Shown in pieces: positions 23,278 through 29,436 of a DNA stretch of 38,127 bases. Under the pieces are notes generated by a model. The model was not told where the DNA came from. It was given only the letters and a program-made list of their open reading frames with translations, and ran no database searches. Where the stretch lies: contig NZ_CP081845.1 of NCBI RefSeq assembly GCF_019803445.1, positions 1 through 38,127 of the forward strand. Reading direction: 5' to 3'. Numbering within the stretch: position 1 is the stretch's first letter; the number at the start of each line of letters is the position of its first letter. The stretch is from Caenibius sp. WL. GTDB lineage: Bacteria > Pseudomonadota > Alphaproteobacteria > Sphingomonadales > Sphingomonadaceae. The position numbers were made by a program, and so were the translations under genes.

Positions 23278-24457
23278 GCGCGCCTCCCGACCGGCTGGCG
23301 GCGGCAATGTCTTCGGCGGCGACCATTCGGCCATACGAGTGATCGCCAGGGATATGGCGAACGGCAAACCTATCCGCGATCTTCGCGCACCGTTCCCGCT
23401 CCACCGTCACGGCATCTGCTGTCGGGTGGGAGAGGCGTTGGAGCATGGCAATGGCATCGCTGTTTGACCAGTCGTGGTCCTCTTCGAGATAGGAACCATC
23501 GATACGGCCGCGCTGGTGGCCTTCGCGATACGCCGCCTCCACCAACTCCCGAACCTCATCCGCTGCGGGAGCCTCCACCTTCGCCACCGGAATAGGCAGT
23601 GCGCTGCCAGTGGGCTTGCTGGCCTGCTTGGCACGAATTTTCTCAATGACCACCGGTTGAAGGATGCGGGCCAGTTCGGTTTCCGCTGCCTGCTCCATGT
23701 CCAGACCGTGCGGATTGCAGAGCGCGGCCAGCGTAACCATGACGCCGCCAACTTCCTGCGATGGTTCGCCTACCGGCCTGCTGAAAACGTAATCGACAAG
23801 CGCATGGGCGCGGGCTGCGTCGTACCCACAAGCCTGTACCAGTTCCAAGGCTTCTTCGATGAACCGGTCAGAACGCTCCAACTTGCCAGCTACGATTTCA
23901 GGCGTGAAGCACTGCTTCATCCAGTCGCCAACGCGATGCTGAAACGGCACCTTCGGCGGCATCGCTGCGAGGGCGGCGCGGGCAATATCGCGGCACTTTT
24001 CAGCAAAATCCCACGTGTAAGAGATCGACCCGTCGCGACCGGATAGTGTATCCATCCCGTGTTTCGGCATCCGGAGAATCTCACCCGACTGAGGGGGAGT
24101 AAGTTTTTGCGCGATGATGAACGCCGCCCGCTCCACCGCATCTTGCTCGGGCGCGGGAGGGGATTGGAGGGCGGTGAGCGCCTTATCGTGGTAAGCCTTC
24201 GCCCCAGCATCCAGGCGCAGGTGAAAGAGGCTCTCATGCACGAGTGCCTGCAATCCCACCACATCACCACCCACAGGGGCAGGCGCTGGGGTGCGGAGGG
24301 CGGCTAACTCTCCCCGGAGGCGTTCGACTTCGCGTAGGGCCGCCTGTGTCCGTTCTCGACCATGGAATGTGGATGACAGTCTGGATGCGCGGGCGTCAAA
24401 CAATTCGCGTTCAGCCCGTTCAAGCTCCCGCACGAGCACGTTGTTGTCGTCAGCCAC
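23264..24457 (-). CDS. MazG-like NTP pyrophosphohydrolase domain in a longer protein
   Basis: 397 residues starting at GTG 24457 with a strong AAAGGAGG upstream; the longer open frame to 24658 overlaps another gene and is rejected. N-terminal coiled coil (residues 5-60), then from about 172 to 265 a MazG/all-alpha NTP-pyrophosphohydrolase-type block: FQHRVGDWMKQCF, RFIEEALELVQ with paired Glu residues, and QEVGGVMVTLAAL. The predicted reaction is hydrolysis of (d)NTPs to NMP and PPi, for example to adjust dNTP pools or the ppGpp response. The C-terminal third carries a second helical segment (RELVEAAYREGHQRG...) without known function. Confidence 0.7.
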   Translation of the reverse strand: MADDNNVLVRELERAERELFDARASRLSSTFHGRERTQAALREVERLRGELAALRTPAPAPVGGDVVGLQALVHESLFHLRLDAGAKAYHDKALTALQSPPAPEQDAVERAAFIIAQKLTPPQSGEILRMPKHGMDTLSGRDGSISYTWDFAEKCRDIARAALAAMPPKVPFQHRVGDWMKQCFTPEIVAGKLERSDRFIEEALELVQACGYDAARAHALVDYVFSRPVGEPSQEVGGVMVTLAALCNPHGLDMEQAAETELARILQPVVIEKIRAKQASKPTGSALPIPVAKVEAPAADEVRELVEAAYREGHQRGRIDGSYLEEDHDWSNSDAIAMLQRLSHPTADAVTVERERCAKIADRFAVRHIPGDHSYGRMVAAEDIAAASRSGGAHGSS

Positions 24458-24755
24458 GGCGGGCCTCCTTTGTGATGAGAATTTCGCGGATCGCATCCAG
24501 CTTCCGGCGCAAACGATTGACTTCCGGCAAGTTGGCGGCCGGTTGATATGGTTCGATGCCGAACTGTCTGGCCTGTTGGATCGCGCAGGGGCCACACCGG
24601 ACAAGTACGCCATATTCGAAACAGCTATCGGGCGTTGGGCAGATGCCTTCAACGTCATCGCGCCAAAGCATCCGCTGGTGATCTGTCATTGTGCGGCGTT
24701 CGCGCTCGCTCAGCCCCTCAGCGATCTGCTCAGGCGTCTGCATGATGTCAGGCAT
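24450..24755 (-). CDS. Early-operon protein, unknown
   Basis: 101 residues, charged, with Cys pairs (TPDSCFEYGVLVRCGPCAIQQ) suggestive of metal binding and a helical C-terminus (EVNRLRRKLDAIREIL). Overlaps both neighbours by eight bases. It is not recognised; the preceding and following genes are of the same small-accessory style. Confidence 0.6.
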   Translation of the reverse strand: MPDIMQTPEQIAEGLSERERRTMTDHQRMLWRDDVEGICPTPDSCFEYGVLVRCGPCAIQQARQFGIEPYQPAANLPEVNRLRRKLDAIREILITKEARRG

Positions 24756-24966
24756 GGCCTTTGTCTCCCCGAGCGTAGTCGCCGCACCAATCGTGGAGCC
24801 GGACCCAAGGCCAAACGGTCATCGTCGGAGCGTGGAGCCCACCAGTGATAAGCGGTGCATGACGGCGGCACTTGAAGGTCAAACCCTCGACGCCTGCTAT
24901 GCCATGGTCGGCAGGCTTATAGACACCACCGCGAAAGCGGCAGGTTTCGCATGTGTCAGCCGTCAT
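24748..24966 (-). CDS. Small zinc-ribbon-like protein
   Basis: 72 residues. DTCETCRFRGGVYK, a mid-chain TFKCRRHAP and WPWVRLHDWCGDYARG give four Cys in the spacing of small phage zinc proteins. A C-terminal WCG(D/E)Y motif is common in this type. No catalytic residues. Coupled to neighbours by overlaps of eight and eleven bases. Confidence 0.65.
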   Translation of the reverse strand: MTADTCETCRFRGGVYKPADHGIAGVEGLTFKCRRHAPLITGGLHAPTMTVWPWVRLHDWCGDYARGDKGHA

Positions 24967-25273
24967 GGGCTTCGCCTTTCAGGTGGGCGTTGGAGCGAAG
25001 GGCTTCGGCAATCTGGCCACAGGCAAACCGTTCCTGAAACGATGACAGCGGCTGCCCAGTCGCATACTCCGGCGAGAGGAAATCCTGCTGCTGTTGCTCG
25101 GCAAGCTTGATTACCTTCACGGTCGTTTCGCGGATGGCGGATAGGGCTGCTTGGACCTCCGGAAGTTCATTCCACCAAGTGATGTCCTCGGGTTCCATGC
25201 GGAGTTGGCGACCTACGATCTTCCTCGCCAGCGCCAGTTCTTCGGCGGTCGGGGTCGTGACGGGGGGAGTCAT
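24956..25273 (-). CDS. Early-operon protein, unknown
   Basis: 105 residues from MTPPVTTPTAEELALARKI. Acidic, helical, with a conserved-looking LARKIVGRQLRMEPEDITWWNELPEVQAAL start. No known domain. The ATG touches the stop of the 25273-25428 gene, keeping the operon coupled. Confidence 0.6.
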   Translation of the reverse strand: MTPPVTTPTAEELALARKIVGRQLRMEPEDITWWNELPEVQAALSAIRETTVKVIKLAEQQQQDFLSPEYATGQPLSSFQERFACGQIAEALRSNAHLKGEAHDG

Positions 25274-25428
25274 CACTTTTCCCCGGCCGGGGTTATTAGC
25301 CCCGGCCGGTCCCTGGTGATCTTGCGCTCGTAGAATGGCCGTCCATCGGCTCCGCGAAGGGGCCAAGATGTGTCTGCCGAACGGCGCTGGGTTGCGTGGC
25401 GGTTGATCGGGGCTTGCTGGGGGATCAT
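25273..25428 (-). CDS. 51-residue early protein
   Basis: 51 residues, MIPQQAPINRH to TPAGEK, basic, with no recognisable domain. Reliable mainly because its ATG overlaps the preceding stop (ATGA) and its own stop meets the next ATG. It may be a small regulatory peptide. Confidence 0.5.
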   Translation of the reverse strand: MIPQQAPINRHATQRRSADTSWPLRGADGRPFYERKITRDRPGLITPAGEK

Positions 25429-25550
25429 GAGAACACCGCTTCCAGCAGCACGACCGCGAACGGGATGAGGCTGACGCCTGCGATCATCAGCAAAAATCCG
25501 AGCAGATTTTCGCCGGTGAAAGCATCGCGAAGGGTGGGGCGCTCGTTCAC
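25425..25550 (-). CDS. Small GTG-start membrane protein
   Basis: 41 residues, GTG start, ending exactly in ATGA overlap with the next gene and beginning in GTGA overlap with the previous stop, so it fills an otherwise empty slot. MNERPTLRDAFTGEN then a hydrophobic run (LLGFLLMIAGVSLIPFAVVLL) gives one membrane helix. It looks like a genuine tiny early-operon membrane protein. Function unknown. Confidence 0.6.
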   Translation of the reverse strand: MNERPTLRDAFTGENLLGFLLMIAGVSLIPFAVVLLEAVFS

Positions 25551-25777
25551 AGCACATGCCTCCGCAGATCGGCGGCAGTCAGACCGTGTTCGAACAGCAG
25601 GTGATCGATGAGAGCCTGTCGGGCTTCGTCCGCTGCAACCTCAAGCGACCATTCGCCATTGGCTTTGGTCAGCGCCTCAGATGCTTCCGCTGCCGCCAAC
25701 CATAGATCGCGAAGAGTCGGCGCGGGTGGCGGGAGCAGATGAGCATACGCCGGGCGGATTTGGGCGAGGGCGCTCAT
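25547..25777 (-). CDS. Early-operon protein, unknown
   Basis: 76 residues, Ala-rich and helical (LRDLWLAAAEASEALTKA, DEARQALIDHLLFEHGL), ending ADLRRHVL. Overlaps both neighbours by three to four bases. No family recognised. Confidence 0.6.
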   Translation of the reverse strand: MSALAQIRPAYAHLLPPPAPTLRDLWLAAAEASEALTKANGEWSLEVAADEARQALIDHLLFEHGLTAADLRRHVL

Positions 25778-26040
25778 TCTCCTTCTCCCTCAATGCGGGA
25801 GAGAAGGGCGCGCACTTCCCGCTGGGCCTCTGAGATGGCGTTGCAGCCCTGCGTCATGCTGTTCCATTTGCGGCCAGCGATTTTGCGCAGCAGTGTCGCC
25901 ATTTCAGGAGCGGCGGCTATCAGGCGGCCTTTGCGGGCGCGATCTGCACCCTTCGGCTGCGCGACTATCGACCCATTCGCATCCACAACGTATTCGAATG
26001 CGAATTCAGCCGGATCGGTGACGTAAGTCCAAGGTGTCAT
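25774..26040 (-). CDS. Early-operon protein, unknown
   Basis: 88 residues. FAFEYVVDANGSIVAQPKGADRARKGRLIAAAPEM is a layout recalled from small conserved phage proteins of the leftward operon. Helical C-terminus. Overlaps both neighbours by four bases. Confidence 0.65.
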   Translation of the reverse strand: MTPWTYVTDPAEFAFEYVVDANGSIVAQPKGADRARKGRLIAAAPEMATLLRKIAGRKWNSMTQGCNAISEAQREVRALLSRIEGEGE

Positions 26041-26279
26041 GCCGCCACCTGTGCAGGCACGTAGCTTTCAGAAGCGCGGGCGATGAAATCATCACGCCAT
26101 GCCTGATAGCTGTTGTGGAAAGCGATATCCGCGTGGAAGTGAAGACGGGCACGGGTCAGGCCCAGCTTCTCATTGTAGAAGCGCGGATAGACAACGGTAT
26201 CGAGATAAAGCTGCCGGTCGGTCGGCTTCATGTCCGCCATGGCTGCGTAGTCAGCAGCGGTAAGCTTGAACTTTGCCAT
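26037..26279 (-). CDS. First gene of the leftward operon, unknown
   Basis: 80 residues, MAKFKLTAADYAAMADMK start, charged, helical, with aromatic-rich middle (YPRFYNEKLGLTRARLHFHADIAFHNSYQAWRDD). GGGAGA lies about seven bases before the ATG and would be partly masked by the leader hairpin. As the promoter-proximal gene it would be the earliest expressed, a position often held by anti-host or antitermination proteins; neither is shown. Confidence 0.65.
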   Translation of the reverse strand: MAKFKLTAADYAAMADMKPTDRQLYLDTVVYPRFYNEKLGLTRARLHFHADIAFHNSYQAWRDDFIARASESYVPAQVAA

Positions 26280-26288
26280 CGAATGTCT

Positions 26289-26335
26289 CCCATCGGGAGC
26301 CGGGGTCTGCGCTTTCGGCTCGTCCGGCTGATGGG
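26289..26335 (-). promoter_or_regulatory. Leader hairpin over the first leftward ribosome site
   Basis: In the minus-strand leader, CCCATC-AGCCGG pairs with CCGGCT-(CCC bulge)-GATGGG, a twelve-base-pair stem over a twenty-base loop. The 3-prime arm contains the GGG of the Shine-Dalgarno GGGAGA for the 26279 gene, so folding could hide it. Suggests translational control or an RNA-binding target (for example antitermination). Confidence 0.5.
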
Positions 26336-26338
26336 ATT

Positions 26339-26382
26339 AAGCTACGTTTATCGTAGCGATATGTCAATACGGAAATCGTAGC
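26339..26382 (-). promoter_or_regulatory. Leftward early promoter with two repressor operators
   Basis: Minus strand: consensus -35 TTGACA (26367-26362), 17-base spacer, -10 TAGCTT (26344-26339). Operator 1, GCTACG-TTTAT-CGTAGC (26341-26357), lies in the spacer and enters the -10. Operator 2, AATACG-GAAAT-CGTAGC (26366-26382), overlaps the upstream side of the -35; centres are 25 bp apart. The same operator and geometry recur at the rightward promoter, so one repressor probably controls both. Confidence 0.75.
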
Positions 26383-26480
26383 ATTATTTCAGCACATCAA
26401 AATCTCATTGCAAACACGCGCCTGTCTGGCTTGATGGGGGCAGGGGAATCGGAGGGGCCGACTGCAACTAATGTGTTCTC

Positions 26481-26948
26481 ATGAACGTCGCAGAGATTGA
26501 CGCGCTTCTCCTGAGCGAGCGGAAGCGCTTGCCCGCTGCGCCTCAATGGCTCCCGCACAAGTCTCGTGTAGGAGAAATGAAAACCCGCATCCCGATTGAG
26601 GTCGATGGAGTGTCCAGCGGTGCCGAGATCGAGGTGACCATCCGCACTGCCATTCCCGAATACATCGTTATAGTACTGCTCGCACCCGAGTGTGTTGCGC
26701 GGCTCTGCATTGGGTCTGGACATCGGAATCGTATCACTGGCGAAACGATCAGTACTGCCCACTTCCACCGATGGGCGGACAACCGACATTTGACGGCTAG
26801 AAATCGCGCAATCCTGCCGTACGCTGAGATTCTGCCTACAGAAATTGACACACGCGAAGCAGCGTTCGTTTGGTTTTTACGCCAAACCGGCATAGAATCG
26901 CCAGCATGGCTCCCCATCGTGTGGCCGGGCCAAGGAGGACTATTCTAA
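26481..26948 (+). CDS. First gene of a two-gene cassette (DUF6978-like)
   Basis: 155 residues. VTIRTAIPEYIVIVLLAPECVARLCIG, then HRNRITGETISTAHFHRWADNRHL and AAFVWFLRQTGIESPAWLPIVWPGQGGLF fit, from memory, the DUF6978 type of proteins found in pairs with DUF1828-type genes. An in-frame TAA at 26469 fixes ATG 26481 as the earliest start; there is no Shine-Dalgarno close by, so the mRNA may be leaderless. The stop overlaps the partner start (TAATG). The DNA here is visibly less GC-rich than the flanks, suggesting separate acquisition. Confidence 0.7.
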   Translation: MNVAEIDALLLSERKRLPAAPQWLPHKSRVGEMKTRIPIEVDGVSSGAEIEVTIRTAIPEYIVIVLLAPECVARLCIGSGHRNRITGETISTAHFHRWADNRHLTARNRAILPYAEILPTEIDTREAAFVWFLRQTGIESPAWLPIVWPGQGGLF

Positions 26949-27676
26949 TGGATTGGCAGGAGATCAAGGAGGCCCTTTGCGCATCCCGCGATTTTACGCC
27001 TGTCCACGATGGCGTGCGCGTTTTGGCCGACACGATGATGCCCTCCGGATTGTTGATCCATATCCATATTCAGATGCGTGACGGATTGCTGTTCATGCAT
27101 GATAACGGCGCCGCATTTGACGAACTATCACAGCATGGGAAGTCATTCCCTGCAGTCGGACATGTACGCAGATTGTTGACGGAGACTGGCTTTCGGCTGA
27201 CGCCGGAAGGAGAAATTTTCCGGGACAGAATTAAGCTGAATGATGTCGGTATTGGCGTTGCTTTGGTTGCCGATGCGAGTTTGCGAGCAGCGCAATACAT
27301 GTTGGCGCACAGCAAAGTTCGGGTCGGCCAGCCACTGGATGTGCGCGTTCGCGATGCTTTGCGGCAGCGTTTTCCTGAAGGCACCCCAAACTTCAAGTTT
27401 ACCGGCCATGCTAAACAGCAGACTTTTGACTTTGGCATTGAGCAAGACGGTGAAGTGATTTTGGTCGATGCTGTGAGCCCCGACTCCTCGTCCGTCAATG
27501 CGGCCATTGTTAAAAGCCTTGATGTAGTTCGGGCACAAGAGCTTCGTGCACGGCCTATCCTCGTTTACGATGAGCGAGATGGATGGACCTCTGATGCAAT
27601 GAACTTGCTGGGTATGGCGGCCGGTGAGCGGATGTCGTTTGCGCGCGTATCCGAAGGCCGTTTGTTGGCTGCCTAA
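26948..27676 (+). CDS. Second gene of the cassette, DUF1828/DUF1829-like
   Basis: 242 residues from ATG 26948 with AAGGAGG upstream. N-terminal part (VRVLADTMMPSGLLIHIHIQMRDGLLFMHDNGAAFDELS...GFRLTPEGEIFRDRI) follows the DUF1828 pattern: strand, polar-rich hairpin, then DNG loop and a 'LSDGG'-like position. C-terminal half (FKFTGHAKQQTFDFGIEQDGEVILVDAVS...) would match a DUF1829-type, nuclease-like alpha/beta domain with an Asp-rich sheet. The pair is plus-strand in the immunity region, the classic site of lysogenic conversion or phage-exclusion genes. Function is not established. Confidence 0.7.
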   Translation: MDWQEIKEALCASRDFTPVHDGVRVLADTMMPSGLLIHIHIQMRDGLLFMHDNGAAFDELSQHGKSFPAVGHVRRLLTETGFRLTPEGEIFRDRIKLNDVGIGVALVADASLRAAQYMLAHSKVRVGQPLDVRVRDALRQRFPEGTPNFKFTGHAKQQTFDFGIEQDGEVILVDAVSPDSSSVNAAIVKSLDVVRAQELRARPILVYDERDGWTSDAMNLLGMAAGERMSFARVSEGRLLAA

Positions 27677-27704
27677 CCCAGTTCAGATTTGAATTTTCAC
27701 GCCC

Positions 27705-28136
27705 TCAGCAATTCAACCGCCCATACCTCTCCACCGCCATCCCCGCTTTCACCATGGCGCAGGATAGGTCCCGGCCGCCTGCCCAGCAGCGCATGACGGG
27801 CCGCCCGTAGTGATCCGTTTCGAAATGATCGCATTCCAGCGTCCTGTTGCCGATCAGGCGTTCCAGGTATGCCTTGCTGGCGTAGGGATCGCCCGGGGTG
27901 CAGACACGGCCTTGCCGACACGCTCCGGGCATCTCAGGTGCGTCCACACCGAATAGCCTGGTGCTCTTGGCGTATCCGTCGCAGCGGAAGGTGTCGCCGT
28001 CATGGACCCACTTCACCCGGCACATGACCGTCTGTGGCTCCTGACCGAACGCCATGGAGTAAGCGCCAAGGAACATGGTCGCAAAGGCGAGGACGCAGAA
28101 GGAAAGGACGATGGCGAAGCTGATACGGGAGGGCAT
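27705..28136 (-). CDS. Secreted staphylococcal-nuclease-like thermonuclease
   Basis: 143 residues from ATG 28136, with GAGGA upstream, preferred over the Met at 28151. An N-terminal hydrophobic segment (SFAIVLSFCVLAFATMFLGAYSMAFG) is a signal peptide or anchor. The SNase core is complete: DGDTFRC (metal Asp), RLFGVDAPE (Arg, Asp, Glu) and DHYGRP (Arg). Several Cys suggest disulfides in the periplasm. Predicted to cleave DNA or RNA outside the cytoplasm; in a prophage it could degrade incoming phage DNA. Upstream lies the TCCTAC repeat block. Confidence 0.8.
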   Translation of the reverse strand: MPSRISFAIVLSFCVLAFATMFLGAYSMAFGQEPQTVMCRVKWVHDGDTFRCDGYAKSTRLFGVDAPEMPGACRQGRVCTPGDPYASKAYLERLIGNRTLECDHFETDHYGRPVMRCWAGGRDLSCAMVKAGMAVERYGRLNC

Positions 28137-28152
28137 AAATCCTCGATTCATC

Positions 28153-28210
28153 GTAGGAAAAATCCTACATATGGGAAAGAAATCCTACGCGTGCATCGGT
28201 AGTTTCCTAC
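28153..28210. promoter_or_regulatory. Three spaced TCCTAC sites, one a full palindrome
   Basis: GTAGGA-AAAA-TCCTAC (28153-28168) is perfectly symmetrical; TCCTAC recurs at 28183-28188 and 28205-28210. Start-to-start spacing is 20 and 22 bp, about two helical turns, so a protein could bind the same DNA face. They lie between the nuclease start and the LexA-controlled gene and differ from the CI-type operators. Confidence 0.55.
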
Positions 28211-28233
28211 AGGTTTCCATTATGGCATATTGA

Positions 28234-28248
28234 GAACGAATCGGGAAC
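28234..28248 (+). promoter_or_regulatory. LexA box in the immunity region
   Basis: GAAC-GAATCGG-GAAC, a perfect SOS box, lies 28 bases before the ATG at 28277. A -35-like TTGAGA overlaps it. It would couple the gene at 28277, and transcription toward the repressor gene, to DNA damage. Confidence 0.8.
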
Positions 28249-28276
28249 ATTGATTCGCGCGAATAAGGAGAAACAC

Positions 28277-28576
28277 ATGCGCCGCATCAAGCTTGCGTCA
28301 CCAGAGTGTGCGGGCGGGTGTGAGCCGTGCTATCTGGACTGCGCGATCACGCGGCAGACTATTGCGGCTTTGAATCGCGAAATCGAAGAGCTGCTGCGCG
28401 AGCGGCCACCTTTATCGCATCCTCGGTGGCGTGACTGGAAACGGAGTTATCAAGCAACTCAAGAGCATATGACAGCGCTTGGGCTAAGGCTTTCCGAGAT
28501 TGATCCGTCAGGCGGCCGGGCGGCACCAATGGTAGCAAAAGTTCCCCTAAAATCGGCTCAAGCGTTTCTGCATTAG
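28277..28576 (+). CDS. SOS-controlled small Cys-rich protein antisense to the repressor gene
   Basis: 99 residues from ATG 28277 (GGAG seven bases upstream). Starts MRRIKLASPECAGGCEPCYLDCAITRQ: four Cys as C-x3-C-x2-C-x3-C, suited to zinc or Fe-S, followed by a helical charged region. The last 218 bp overlap the opposite-strand repressor gene 28359-28778, so protein and transcript could both act on it. LexA box in front. It is a candidate antirepressor for prophage induction, analogous in logic, not in sequence, to LexA-controlled antirepressors of other temperate phages. Confidence 0.7.
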   Translation: MRRIKLASPECAGGCEPCYLDCAITRQTIAALNREIEELLRERPPLSHPRWRDWKRSYQATQEHMTALGLRLSEIDPSGGRAAPMVAKVPLKSAQAFLH

Positions 28577-28778
28577 GGGTCACCAGCGAGGTAGCCTCAA
28601 GGCCGAAATGTTCGACGAGAACCTTCATTTCGTCGATTGTGATCCGACGCTTGCCGGAAAAGCACTCTGCTACCCGAGAGGTCGGCAGATTGAGCAGGCG
28701 CGCAATGTCCGCATTCGTGGTCTTTTTTGCCGCTTTGAGGCTCTCGAGCGCGGTGATCAGACCTTTAGAATCTAGCAT
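28359..28778 (-). CDS. Prophage repressor, small XRE type
   Basis: 139 residues from ATG 28778 (GCAGGA upstream), not 28823. Helix-turn-helix at about residues 20-62 (TTNADIARLLNLPTSRVAECFSGKRRITIDEMKVLVEHFGL). The rest is helical and lacks the Ala-Gly cleavage site and Ser/Lys peptidase of CI/LexA-type repressors, so RecA-stimulated self-cleavage is not expected. It diverges from the Cro-like gene over an operator, the usual immunity layout. Its DNA-binding target is probably GCTACG-N5-CGTAGC. Confidence 0.8.
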   Translation of the reverse strand: MLDSKGLITALESLKAAKKTTNADIARLLNLPTSRVAECFSGKRRITIDEMKVLVEHFGLEATSLVTPNAETLEPILGELLLPLVPPGRLTDQSRKALAQALSYALELLDNSVSSHATEDAIKVAARAAALRFRDSKPQ

Positions 28779-28835
28779 TCCTGCATAATGGCAGGGCACG
28801 CGTAGCGCGTCCGCAACGAACATCGTATTACATGC

Positions 28836-28870
28836 TTGCCAATATGCTACGGTTATCGTAGCATTGGGTT
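28836..28870 (+). promoter_or_regulatory. Rightward early promoter with operator; leaderless Cro gene
   Basis: TTGCCA (28836-28841), 17-base spacer, TAGCAT (28859-28864). Operator GCTACG-GTTAT-CGTAGC (28846-28862) fills the spacer and part of the -10, as at the leftward promoter. Transcription should begin around 28871, the A of the Cro ATG, and no Shine-Dalgarno is present, so the Cro mRNA is likely leaderless. Confidence 0.7.
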
Positions 28871-29107
28871 ATGTTCACGGCATCCGACATAATCAACGCA
28901 CTTGGCGGTTCGGCCGAACTGGCGCGCGGGACCGGCTTTCCGCTCACTACAATCGAAAGCTGGAAGACTGTCAATTTCATTCCCGAGTGGCGCCGCCCCC
29001 CGATCCTTGAGCTAGCGCGAAAGAAGAAGCAGCGGATCACCGCAGACGATTTTCCGCCGAAAAGTGCGCGTGTCTCATCCCCCCAACCCAAGGGGAGGGC
29101 TGCATGA
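28871..29107 (+). CDS. Cro-like regulator
   Basis: 78 residues; residues 2-50 form a helix-turn-helix of the type seen in Cro-like early repressors with a TTIESWKTVNFIPEWRRPPILELA recognition region, similar to 'carph-isopro' proteins. It is the first gene of the rightward operon and diverges from the repressor. Its ATG lies at the predicted transcription start. Expected to bind the shared operators and favour lytic growth. Confidence 0.75.
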   Translation: MFTASDIINALGGSAELARGTGFPLTTIESWKTVNFIPEWRRPPILELARKKKQRITADDFPPKSARVSSPQPKGRAA

Positions 29108-29289
29108 TCTGGGTGTTGATCGCCGTTGGCCTGACGGTACTCGCATGCACAAGCGTAGCGGGTGCAATTGTCGCCGGACTTTGGATCGGCACGGGCATCT
29201 ATCTCACGGTCAAAACGCAAAGCCGTGGTTGGTACGCCGATCTCGTGTTCGTGTTCGTCTGGCCGATCCACTGGATCATGGAGCGGTAG
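29104..29289 (+). CDS. Small two-helix membrane protein
   Basis: 61 residues with two hydrophobic helices (IWVLIAVGLTVLACTSVAGAIVAGLWIG and LVFVFVWPIHWIM). ATG overlaps the Cro stop (ATGA). Similar tiny membrane proteins in rightward operons may act on host membranes or superinfection; unproven. Confidence 0.65.
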   Translation: MIWVLIAVGLTVLACTSVAGAIVAGLWIGTGIYLTVKTQSRGWYADLVFVFVWPIHWIMER

Positions 29290-29436
29290 ATGCAGGACGG
29301 CATCACCACCCCCATGGCCGGGGTACTGCAATCCACCCCGGCCACCCAGCTTTTCGATGACCGCCTTGGCCAACGTGCCGAAGGCTTCCGGTCTGTTTGT
29401 CCTTCCTTCCATTGCGATGGGAATACCCATGGATAG
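29290..29436 (+). CDS. Possible 48-residue early protein
   Basis: 48 residues, MQDGITTPMAGVLQ to NTHG, starting right after the membrane-protein stop with GGAG six bases upstream. The 3-prime end overlaps the CII-like gene's start. Codon-driven support is modest; it may be a leader peptide. Confidence 0.4.
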   Translation: MQDGITTPMAGVLQSTPATQLFDDRLGQRAEGFRSVCPSFHCDGNTHG

